Assembly: GCA_937135955.1 (NCBI GenBank)
Contig: CAKZOB010000033.1
Location: forward strand, 1-64,000
Reading direction: 5' to 3'
From: an uncultured Anaerolineales bacterium
GTDB lineage: Bacteria > Chloroflexota > Anaerolineae > Aggregatilineales > Aggregatilineaceae
DNA length: 64,000 bases
The notes below the pieces were generated by a model. The model was given only the letters and a program-made list of their open reading frames with translations. It was not told the origin of the DNA and did no database searches. Positions 1 to 6,620 of this stretch are shown piece by piece. Position 1 is the stretch's first letter. Each line of letters opens with the position of its first letter. The translations under genes were made by a program, and so were the position numbers.

Positions 1-173
1 CGGAAATACGCCCACTGCTGCGGGTACGTCACGCCCTTGCCCGTCTCACGGTAGACGGTGATCCGCTGTTCCAACGCAGCGCTGTAGAGCGTGCGCCCCT
101 GCCACAGCAGGAAGTCAAGCGCTCCGGCTTGCGCGTTGGTGGGATACAAACGGTACTTGTAGGTGCGAATCAT
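1..173 (-). CDS. tnpB: TnpB (IS200/IS605 OrfB) transposon-encoded nuclease, 5' end only
   Basis: The first 57 codons run leftwards out of the window from an ATG at 173-171. The N terminus begins MIRTYKYRLYPTNAQ and continues with LYSAALEQR, which matches the N-terminal helix-turn-helix/OrfB_N region of the TnpB family. TnpB proteins are RNA-guided DNA endonucleases carried by IS200/IS605 and IS1341-type elements. The RuvC-like motifs and zinc ribbon would lie outside the window, so activity cannot be judged. A GGGCT-AAA-AGCCC palindrome about 95 bases upstream may belong to the left end of the element. No TnpA (Y1 transposase) is seen on this side. Confidence 0.85.
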   Translation of the reverse strand, partial: MIRTYKYRLYPTNAQAGALDFLLWQGRTLYSAALEQRITVYRETGKGVTYPQQWAYF

Positions 174-260
174 ATGTTACTGGTGCGCCTATACTTGTGC
201 TTATTATCAGGCTACAGTCTAACTGTATCACGGGAGAAGAAAGGAGGCAAGCGCCATTTC

Positions 261-289
261 CCACTGGGCTAAAGCCCGGTGTCCCCTGG
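261..289. repeat. Palindrome, possible left end of the TnpB element
   Basis: An imperfect palindrome centred on GGGCTAAAGCCC lies between the divergent tnpB and permease genes. IS200/IS605-type elements have subterminal hairpins rather than inverted repeats, so this could be the left end. An AAGGAGG ribosome-binding-like sequence (241-247) stands just before it but 52 bases from the permease ATG, as if the element end had landed between an RBS and its gene. No second copy in the window fixes the boundary. Confidence 0.35.
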
Positions 290-299
290 CGCAATTTCT

Positions 300-2267
300 A
301 TGGACGAAAGAGCGCGCACAGAATCGATCCGATCGCTGCCCCAGGGTGATCCAGAGGAAGAGCAACAACCTCCTGGTCTTTACGAGCGGCTGATCGCCTG
401 GCTGGCCGGGCTGCCTTGGTGGGCCATTATCCTGGGTGTGGTAGCCGTTGCTGTCCTGTACTCAATGTTGACCTCGGAGGCGTATCGCCGCGTCATCCAG
501 GCCCTCACCGATAATCCCCAGACCTCTACCGAAGACCTGTTCGAGGTGGTGCAGGTCGTGGGCGAACCGACCATGATCGTTGGGGCCTATGTGGGCGAGA
601 CGCAGGACTCAGTCACCACCGTGGTTGACATTCTGCTGGACAAGGTGATTGATCGCAAGGAAGTCACCCACACCGGTTTCATCCTCGCCGAAGACCCCGC
701 TTCGTTGACCATCCGCACCGAGAGCGGCCTGTTCACCATTCCCAAGGATCGCCTTGTCGAAGAGAAGCGCGAACCGGCTCCAGGAGGCGAACGCATCACG
801 CTCACCTATGTGGATCGTGTCACGGTGTCGGGCATCCTGACTAAAAGAACAGACAAGACCTACACCGTCCGCACCGTCAACGAGGTAGCCGAGACGTTCG
901 ACAAGGCGCGTATTCTCAGCCGCACGGTCATCCCCTGCGAGCAGGTGACGGCGGCGAACTGCGTCGAGGGCGAGTATGTCACTATCGAGCGCCAGGGCGA
1001 GATCATTAGCGGCACGCTCAATACGCTCAGCAACACCAATATCAGCCTGATTCTTGAGGATGGCAGTCAGCGCGAGATGCGCCGCAGCGACGTGGATCGT
1101 TTCGATGTGCCCACCCTGACCGTGGCCGTCAATGCCCGCAGCGCCAACGTGCCCGTCGTGCCCGGCGGTGAGGTGCGCATTGCCTTCGTGCAGGGCACCG
1201 ACATCATGGAGGCGCTCGAAGAGCTGGATTCGCTGGAGGATGTGCCGGTGCCTTTGCGCTATGCCGAGGGGCAGGCGCGCGTGGCCCTGGTGGGATATCC
1301 CACTCTGGATGAAGCGTTGACCGCAACGGGCGCGGGCGAAGTCAACGGGCTGCTCTACCTGGACGATGGCCCCGAACGGCTGGCCGTGCAAAGCTGGGTC
1401 GAGGAACATCCGGATGCGGGTGTGGTGCTCCCTACTCCGCCCCGCGAATGTCAGAAGGGCTGTCAGGTCTCGGTGAAGCTCAAGGATGACGCGATCACGG
1501 GTCGCGTGGCCGAAGAGACCGACGACACCATCCGCATTGTCACCACCGAGGCCGAGTATCTCGAAATTGACCGCGCCAAGGTGCTAGAAAATCGCCGCAT
1601 GGAGCCGGGAGTATGCGCCCTGAACAATCTGCGCGGCTGCAACGCCGGCATCTTCCTCACCCTGCGCGTGACGTTTCAGGCGTATGCGCTGGCGCTGTTG
1701 CTGGGGCTGATCTTCGGCCTGATGCGCGTGCAGACCAACCCCGTGCTCTATGCCTTCTCAACGCTGTACGTCGAAGTAGTGCGTGGCATCCCCTTGCTGG
1801 TGATCCTGCTCTATGCGGGGTTCGTGGTCAGCCCGGAACTGCGCGACAACGTAGGCATTAGCCTGAACGATGAACAGGAAGCTGTCATCGGTCTGGCCTT
1901 TGGCTATGGGGCGTTCATCGCCGAAATCTTCCGGGCGGGCATCCAGAGCATCAGCCGGGGGCAGATGGAAGCGGCGCGCAGCCTGGGCATGAGCTACCCG
2001 CAGGCCATGCGCTACGTGGTGTTGCCGCAGGCGGTGCGCGTGGTGCTTCCTCCGCTGGGTAATGATTTCATCGCCATGCTCAAGGATTCGGCGCTGATCT
2101 CCGTGCTGGCGCTGCCCGATTTGCTACAATTGGGGCGGCTATATGTGTCGCGCACGTTCCGCGCCTTCGAGGGCTACAACACGGTGGCCATCCTGTACCT
2201 GTTGATGACGTTGTTTCTCTCGATGCTGGTGCGCATTATCGAGCGGCGCACGCGCCTACCGCATTGA
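300..2267 (+). CDS. Polar amino-acid ABC transporter permease (HisM/GlnP type) with a ~370-residue inserted domain
   Basis: The last ~208 residues (about 448-655) are a normal HisM/GlnP permease core: NAGIFLTLRVTF, several membrane segments, and the EAA loop EAARSLGMSYPQAMRYVVLPQ that docks the ATPase. One further membrane segment lies at residues 39-57. Between them sits a soluble insert of about 370 residues (74-447), which normal family members of 220-350 residues lack. The insert contains at least four short beta-rich units that look alike (x-G-x-[IL]-x(n)-[IL]-x-[IV]-x-T-x(n)-R/K-[VI]-L), suggestive of SH3/Sm-like barrels, and two Cys pairs. An alternative GTG start lies at 279; neither start has a good RBS, possibly because of the upstream element. 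The ATPase follows 18 bases downstream. Confidence 0.85.
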   Translation: MDERARTESIRSLPQGDPEEEQQPPGLYERLIAWLAGLPWWAIILGVVAVAVLYSMLTSEAYRRVIQALTDNPQTSTEDLFEVVQVVGEPTMIVGAYVGETQDSVTTVVDILLDKVIDRKEVTHTGFILAEDPASLTIRTESGLFTIPKDRLVEEKREPAPGGERITLTYVDRVTVSGILTKRTDKTYTVRTVNEVAETFDKARILSRTVIPCEQVTAANCVEGEYVTIERQGEIISGTLNTLSNTNISLILEDGSQREMRRSDVDRFDVPTLTVAVNARSANVPVVPGGEVRIAFVQGTDIMEALEELDSLEDVPVPLRYAEGQARVALVGYPTLDEALTATGAGEVNGLLYLDDGPERLAVQSWVEEHPDAGVVLPTPPRECQKGCQVSVKLKDDAITGRVAEETDDTIRIVTTEAEYLEIDRAKVLENRRMEPGVCALNNLRGCNAGIFLTLRVTFQAYALALLLGLIFGLMRVQTNPVLYAFSTLYVEVVRGIPLLVILLYAGFVVSPELRDNVGISLNDEQEAVIGLAFGYGAFIAEIFRAGIQSISRGQMEAARSLGMSYPQAMRYVVLPQAVRVVLPPLGNDFIAMLKDSALISVLALPDLLQLGRLYVSRTFRAFEGYNTVAILYLLMTLFLSMLVRIIERRTRLPH

Positions 2268-2285
2268 CGCGAGGAGGATGAAGCC

Positions 2286-3038
2286 ATGGCTCGCGGCACA
2301 GAACCTATCATCCAGATTCGCAACGTGCACAAGCGCTTTCACACCCTGCGCGGCACGGTGCACGCCTTGCGTGGGGTCAGCCTGGATGTCATGCCCGGCG
2401 AGGTGGTGGTCATCGTCGGGCCGAGCGGTTCGGGCAAAAGCACGCTGCTGCGCTGCATCAACCGCCTGGAGACGATTGACAGCGGGAGCATTGTTGTGGA
2501 TGGCATCCCGCTCAAGGGTGCGCGCAACATCAACAAGGTGCGCGCCGAGGTGGGGATGGTCTTCCAGAGCTTCAACCTGTTCCCCGACCGCACGGCGTTG
2601 GGCAACATCGTGCTGGCGCAGCGCGTAGTACGCAAGCGCAAGAAGGCCGAGGCAATCGCCAAGGCGCATGATCTGCTGGCGAAGGTGGGCATCCCCGAAA
2701 AAGCGGATGCCTATCCGGGGCAGCTTTCGGGCGGTCAACAACAGCGCGTGGCCATCGCGCGCGCCCTGGCCATGGACCCCAAGATCATGCTCTTCGACGA
2801 GCCGACCAGCGCGCTCGACCCGGAGATGATCAAAGAGGTGCTCGACGTGATGCTGGCGCTGGCCAAAGAGGGCATGACCATGGTCGTTGTCTCGCACGAG
2901 ATGGGCTTTGCGCGGGCTGCTGCCGACCGGGCGGTGTTCATGGACGGTGGGATGATCATCGAGGAAGGCACACCCGACGTGCTATTCAGCAACCCATCGC
3001 ACGAGCGCACCAAGCTGTTTCTGAGTAAGATTCTGTAG
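2286..3038 (+). CDS. Polar amino-acid ABC transporter ATPase (GlnQ/HisP family)
   Basis: This 250-residue cytoplasmic ATPase shows Walker [11 protein letters not shown]-loop VFQSFNLF, signature LSGGQQQR, Walker [13 protein letters not shown] and the switch His in VVVSHE. Length and motifs are typical of the GlnQ/HisP branch, which powers uptake of amino acids such as glutamine, glutamate, histidine or arginine. A strong GAGGAGG (2271-2277) stands 8 bases before the ATG. It pairs with the unusual permease just upstream. No periplasmic binding protein gene is in the window; it may lie beyond the transposon or elsewhere. Confidence 0.93.
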   Translation: MARGTEPIIQIRNVHKRFHTLRGTVHALRGVSLDVMPGEVVVIVGPSGSGKSTLLRCINRLETIDSGSIVVDGIPLKGARNINKVRAEVGMVFQSFNLFPDRTALGNIVLAQRVVRKRKKAEAIAKAHDLLAKVGIPEKADAYPGQLSGGQQQRVAIARALAMDPKIMLFDEPTSALDPEMIKEVLDVMLALAKEGMTMVVVSHEMGFARAAADRAVFMDGGMIIEEGTPDVLFSNPSHERTKLFLSKIL

Positions 3039-3040
3039 CA

Positions 3041-3229
3041 CAGATACCTTCCCTGGAAGTGCGGCTTGTGGTATCTGGAATCTCCAACAGCCAGGCGGGT
3101 TCTTTTGCAAAGCGAACGTGGCGATGGGCACGTCTGGCTTTGCTCAATGCGGCTATGCGTTGTCCTATCACAGATGAGTACAACCCCTGCGTCGCTGTCA
3201 TGCGAACCCCGAAAGGGCCTTCGCATTTT
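3041..3229 (+). terminator. 3' hairpins after the ABC transporter genes
   Basis: Two hairpins follow the ATPase stop. The first pairs CAGATACC (3041-3048) with GGTATCTG (3070-3077). The second (3202-3224) has arms GCGAA..CCC and GGG..TTCGC around a GAAA loop and is followed by ATTTT, which looks like a Rho-independent terminator. The rest of the 340-base gap up to the next gene shows no convincing gene; short frames there have no recognisable content. Confidence 0.5.
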
Positions 3230-3378
3230 GGCGCTCAGCGATTTCCTCGTAGAAGGGATGCGGGCTGGCCAGGATAAGGCGTTTCCGGCCCGCCTGGAAG
3301 AAACGCGGATGTGCTCCCTTGACTCATCGTCTGCTGGGCGCGGCGGGGCAGTGCACACTTGAGGAGGAAACCAGATCC

Positions 3379-3855
3379 ATGACAGTACACGTGCTGTTTG
3401 TCTGCCTGGGTAATATCTGCCGTTCGCCGATGGCCGAAGCGGTCTTCCGCCATCTGGTCGAGGAAGCCGGTTTGGGTGAACAGATCGTGGTTGATTCGGC
3501 GGGGACGAGCGATTACCACATTGGCGAACGGGCGCACTCTGGCACGCGAACCGTTCTGCGCGCCAATGGCATTGAGTATGACGGGCGTGCCCGTCAGATC
3601 ACGCCCGCCGATTTCGAACGCTTCGACTACATTCTGGCGATGGACAACGACAACCTGGCCGACCTGCGCCGCATGGCTCCACCGCAGACGCGCGCTGTGA
3701 TTGCGCGTTTCCTGGACTTCGCCGACGGGGTTTCGAGCCGCGAGGTGCCCGACCCCTACTATTACGGACAGGCCGAGTTCGAATACGTGTATCGCCTGGT
3801 GCGGCGGGGGGCCGAAGCGTTACTGGCGCACATCCGCGCCGAGCGAGGGCTGTGA
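3379..3855 (+). CDS. Low-molecular-weight protein-tyrosine-phosphatase-like phosphatase
   Basis: A 158-residue protein with the LMW-PTP active-site loop CLGNICRS near the N terminus (C-x5-R) and the general-acid motif DPYYYG near the C terminus. The ATG at 3379 follows GAGGAGG (3361-3367). It overlaps the following ketosamine-kinase start by 4 bases, so the two are translationally coupled. Established work on the family shows that some LMW-PTPs act on phosphorylated ketosamines or sugars and are found next to fructosamine-kinase homologues. The coupling here makes that role as likely as tyrosine dephosphorylation. Confidence 0.92.
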   Translation: MTVHVLFVCLGNICRSPMAEAVFRHLVEEAGLGEQIVVDSAGTSDYHIGERAHSGTRTVLRANGIEYDGRARQITPADFERFDYILAMDNDNLADLRRMAPPQTRAVIARFLDFADGVSSREVPDPYYYGQAEFEYVYRLVRRGAEALLAHIRAERGL

Positions 3856-4754
3856 GCATGACTCTTCCTGCGTCGTTGCACGAGCGGCTGGCGGAGATAT
3901 TGGGCGCGCCAGTGCAGCATGTGCGCCCCGAATATGGCGGCGACATCAATCAGGCGGCGCGCATCGAGGCAGGCGGGACGCCCTATTTCGTCAAGTGGCA
4001 CCAGAATGCCCCGCCGCAGATGTTCCCCGCAGAAGCACACGGCCTACGCCTGCTGGCCAGCGCCAACGCGATCCGCGTGCCTGCTGTGATCGCCTGGGGC
4101 GAGGCAGAGAACGGTTGTCCGGCTTTTTTGCTGCTCGAATACATCGAGACGGGCGAGCGGGCAACGGCACAGACCATGGAGCGCTTCGGCACAGCGCTGG
4201 CGGAGCTACACCGGCACACGGCAGAGCGCTTCGGGCTGGATCGCGATAATTTCATCGGGCGGCTGCCGCAACCCAACACCCCTGACGAGAGCTGGGCCGC
4301 GTTCTATGGCGAACAGCGGATCGGCTTTCAGATGGCGTTGGCTCGCCGCAATGGGCGCTTGCCCGCCCGCCGCGAAGCTCTGCTCACCCGCCTGATCGAG
4401 CGCCTGCCCAATCTGCTGGATGACAGCGCGATTGTCCCGTCGCTCATTCACGGTGACCTGTGGGGTGGCAACTACCTGGTGGATGCGCAGGGACAAGCCG
4501 TCCTGATCGATCCGGCGGTCTGTTACGCGCACCGCGAGATGGACCTGGCCATGAGCGAGTTGTTCGGCGGGTACTCACCGCGCTTCTACGAGGCGTACTT
4601 CGAGGCATACCCTGCGCCAGGTTACCCGGAGCGGCGCGCGCTCTACCAGCTTTACTACGTCCTGGCGCACCTCAACCTGTTTGGCGAGTCCTATGGCGGG
4701 CAGGTAGACGCCATCGCTGCGCACTATGTGGGTGGGGGATTAGGGTCAAGGTAG
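3852..4754 (+). CDS. Fructosamine/ketosamine-3-kinase family protein
   Basis: 300 residues with the fructosamine-kinase fold, a relative of aminoglycoside phosphotransferases. Visible are the catalytic HGDLWGGN, the metal-binding IDPAVCYAHREMDLAMSELFGG and the N-terminal VKWH lysine. These enzymes phosphorylate ribulosamines, erythrulosamines or fructosamines on proteins so that the adduct falls off (deglycation repair). Start is GTG at 3852, overlapping the phosphatase stop; ATG at 3858 is an alternative. The C terminus is altered: the frame reads AAHYVGGGLGSR, but an intact copy of the same 35-base end lies 993 bases downstream and reads AAHYVGRE-stop. A toxin-antitoxin cassette has therefore been inserted into the 3' end of this gene. 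Confidence 0.9.
   Translation: MSMTLPASLHERLAEILGAPVQHVRPEYGGDINQAARIEAGGTPYFVKWHQNAPPQMFPAEAHGLRLLASANAIRVPAVIAWGEAENGCPAFLLLEYIETGERATAQTMERFGTALAELHRHTAERFGLDRDNFIGRLPQPNTPDESWAAFYGEQRIGFQMALARRNGRLPARREALLTRLIERLPNLLDDSAIVPSLIHGDLWGGNYLVDAQGQAVLIDPAVCYAHREMDLAMSELFGGYSPRFYEAYFEAYPAPGYPERRALYQLYYVLAHLNLFGESYGGQVDAIAAHYVGGGLGSR
4698..4732 (+). repeat. 35-bp direct repeat, copy 1 (3' end of the ketosamine kinase)
   Basis: A perfect 35-base match to 5691-5725. It encodes GQVDAIAAHYVG in the kinase frame. The two copies bracket a 958-base unique block carrying the toxin-antitoxin genes. Confidence 0.95.
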
Positions 4755-4826
4755 GGGGCCGACTCTGGTGAGCATTGCTCTGTATGGCTACACAGTTCAT
4801 GACCACGGCAAAAGACAACGTGGTGG

Positions 4827-5039
4827 TTATGTATCCTGTTGGCGTCTGGCCTCGATCTCGCCAACAATTTCCTCTAACGTTTTCTGGCCGAACAGCAATT
4901 CTCGTTCTCTGGTATAGTCGCCGAAGCCAGCTGTGAATTGCCTGAGAAAACGAACGGCGTCAGCCACGCCCAACTCTCGATAAAGCAGGCGAATGGCTTG
5001 CCGGTTGATTTCTACCAGCGGCCTGATTTCGGTAGTCAT
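4827..5039 (-). CDS. Putative antitoxin of a PIN-domain toxin
   Basis: A 70-residue protein (MTTEIRPLVEINRQAIRLL...) with predicted helices and an acidic tail (LEEIVGEIEARRQQ). It is read after the PIN toxin with a 4-base ATGA-type overlap. Small helical proteins of this look travel with PIN toxins in several phyla; I do not recognise a named DNA-binding fold. The order toxin then antitoxin is reversed relative to standard vapBC. The role is inferred mainly from the partner. Confidence 0.65.
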   Translation of the reverse strand: MTTEIRPLVEINRQAIRLLYRELGVADAVRFLRQFTAGFGDYTRERELLFGQKTLEEIVGEIEARRQQDT

Positions 5040-5476
5040 CGCTCAATCTCCTGAACCAGGTCAAGTGGAGAGACGGCTTTCACCTGCAAATCTGGCACGT
5101 GTTTTGCCTTGCGCAATAGCTGGTCGTCGCAGGTACAGAAATAGTCCACTTTGCCCGCTTCTGCTGCAGCCAAATGCAGCGCATCAAGTGGCTTCAGCCC
5201 CAATTCTACCAATTGATTCGCTCGTGATTTCACTTCTTCAGACAGCTCGACAAAGAATTTTGCTTTTGACAAAATCGCCCTCGCATGTTCCTGACGCACA
5301 GCCAAAGGATTTTGGGCAGTCTCATATACCAATATCTCAGATGAGACCAGCTCAAGTTTTCCAGCGTCACACAACATGAGAATGCCCAAGACAGCTTCGG
5401 TCTCTAGAGCGATCCGAATCTGGTTGGGAGTATCCAACGGTCTTTGAATAGCGCACACATCCAGATAGATTTTCAC
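5036..5476 (-). CDS. PIN-domain ribonuclease toxin (VapC-like)
   Basis: 146 residues with the PIN acidic pattern: LDVCAIQRP at residues 5-13 (first Asp), a central Glu region, PLDALHLAAA (third acidic site) and CTCDDQLLRKA (fourth). PIN toxins are Mg-dependent endoribonucleases that cleave tRNA or rRNA when freed from their antitoxin. It is the first gene of a two-gene minus-strand operon, and the antitoxin start overlaps its stop. Lower GC than its neighbours and the flanking direct repeat indicate recent acquisition. Confidence 0.85.
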   Translation of the reverse strand: MKIYLDVCAIQRPLDTPNQIRIALETEAVLGILMLCDAGKLELVSSEILVYETAQNPLAVRQEHARAILSKAKFFVELSEEVKSRANQLVELGLKPLDALHLAAAEAGKVDYFCTCDDQLLRKAKHVPDLQVKAVSPLDLVQEIER

Positions 5477-5690
5477 GCCAACAGCTTATCCCCTGTGCCT
5501 GTCAATCTGCCTTACGCCCACCCAGAAGCGAATTTTCCAGTCTGATATTCTTCGGAGCGTTTTGTGGACAATCGCTCGACTCTTACCCCAAACTGTGTCT
5601 TGGGCAACAATAATCGCGCCGGACGACTCCCATCCCCTCAGCAATCCTAGCACGAGTTCACCCCGCGGACCAACGCCAAAGAAGGCCCTG

Positions 5691-5725
5691 GGGCAGGTAG
5701 ACGCCATCGCTGCGCACTATGTGGG
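5691..5725 (+). repeat. 35-bp direct repeat, copy 2
   Basis: Identical to 4698-4732. Read in the kinase frame it continues GRE and stops with TAG at 5733-5735, five bases from the convergent nucleotidyltransferase stop. This is probably the original end of the kinase gene. Confidence 0.95.
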
Positions 5726-5739
5726 CCGGGAGTAGACGC

Positions 5740-6132
5740 TCACCCTGGCGGCAGGTGTTGGCTCAGCAACGGTTCGCGCTCGAAGAGCACACGCATACCC
5801 CCTGCCATCACCTGGCGTGTCCCCTCGTCCAGAGGTAACGCGGCCCACTGCCTGCCGGTGAAGCCATACTCGACCTCGCGCCCGCCGCCGTACCACACCC
5901 GCAGAGACGTTAGCTGACCGTAGGACTCGATCTGTTGTCGCTGTACTGCTCCAAAGCGTGCGATCCAATCGGTCTGTTGCAGGTAGCGCTCAGGTTGTTG
6001 GGCGATCACCACCAGGTCTATGTCCGAGGCGGCGGTAGCCGTGTTGCGAGCGTGCGAACCGACCAGGGCCACGGCCAGAATGTCGGGTTGTGCAGACGCC
6101 CACTGCACGAATTCGTCCAGGAACTGCCCCAC
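5740..6132 (-). CDS. MNT-type nucleotidyltransferase domain protein
   Basis: 130 residues with the pol-beta superfamily signature GSHARNTATAASDIDLVV (GS-x-A-R...SDID) and a downstream acidic strand (REVEYGF). Members of this size transfer nucleotides to small molecules, tRNA or proteins; the substrate here cannot be read from sequence. Start is GTG at 6132, 21 bases after the cytidine deaminase stop, so the two are likely co-transcribed. No HEPN partner follows, which argues against a standard MNT-HEPN toxin pair. Confidence 0.8.
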   Translation of the reverse strand: MGQFLDEFVQWASAQPDILAVALVGSHARNTATAASDIDLVVIAQQPERYLQQTDWIARFGAVQRQQIESYGQLTSLRVWYGGGREVEYGFTGRQWAALPLDEGTRQVMAGGMRVLFEREPLLSQHLPPG

Positions 6133-6153
6133 CCTGTTCTCCGCCTGCTCAGC

Positions 6154-6564
6154 CTAGTCTTCCGCCAGCCAGTGCTCCGGCAGGAGCGCGCGCAGCAGGA
6201 CTTCGCGGTCGTTTGCCAAGATGACCCAGCAATCCAGGTTATGTGGGTCAAGCTGCGCGATCGTCTCGCGACAGCGTCCACATGGGGGCAACAGCGCGCC
6301 ATCGGCGGACACAGCCACCACAGCCAGGATGTGCGTTTCCCTGGCCTTGAGCATTTCGGCGATGGCGGCGACCTCGGCGCAGAAGCCCAGCCCGCAGGCC
6401 AGGTCAATGCAGATGCCGGTGTAGATATTCCCTTCCGCCGTCAGGATCGCCGCGCCCACCGACCCCGCCGAGAAATCTTCGCGCAGCGAGAAGCGCCCAC
6501 ACACAGCCTGCGCTGCCGCAATCAGGGTCGGGCGAGCGCTCTTTATGGCTGGCAAATTCGTCAT
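6154..6564 (-). CDS. Cytidine/blasticidin-type deaminase family protein
   Basis: 136 residues with the zinc deaminase motifs FCAEVAAIAE (Cys ligand and catalytic Glu) and PCGRCRE (two Cys ligands). The length and all-Cys zinc site match the homotetrameric cytidine deaminases and blasticidin-S deaminase. It probably hydrolyses cytidine or an analogue to uridine. The ATG at 6564 is preceded by GAAGGAA. It sits 56 bases after the GH13 gene stop in the same direction, with the nucleotidyltransferase downstream. Confidence 0.85.
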   Translation of the reverse strand: MTNLPAIKSARPTLIAAAQAVCGRFSLREDFSAGSVGAAILTAEGNIYTGICIDLACGLGFCAEVAAIAEMLKARETHILAVVAVSADGALLPPCGRCRETIAQLDPHNLDCWVILANDREVLLRALLPEHWLAED

Positions 6565-6620
6565 AGGGCGGGTTCCTTCGAACAGGCACAGGCGGCAATC
6601 GGCACCGCGCAAAAGATACT

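Larger units (their letters stand above)
4733..5690. mobile_element. Inserted toxin-antitoxin cassette bounded by a 35-bp direct repeat
   Basis: The block lies between two perfect 35-base copies of the end of the ketosamine-kinase gene and is visibly less GC-rich than its surroundings. It holds the antitoxin and PIN toxin genes on the minus strand plus about 215 bases (5477-5690) in which I see no gene. No transposase or recombinase is encoded in it. The gene-end duplication resembles what site-specific integration or homology-mediated insertion leaves behind, but the mechanism is inference. Confidence 0.75.

Noticed and set aside
609-1409. 266-codon minus-strand frame opposite the permease insert
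   Set aside because: Shadow frame; the plus-strand insert is continuous with clear permease sequence on both sides.
3066-3362. 98-codon frame between the ABC ATPase and the phosphatase gene
   Set aside because: Crosses two hairpins including a terminator-like one and has no domain or RBS.
5486-5707. 73-codon minus-strand frame in the tail of the TA insertion
   Set aside because: No RBS, no recognisable family, and it runs into the 35-base repeat that belongs to the kinase gene.
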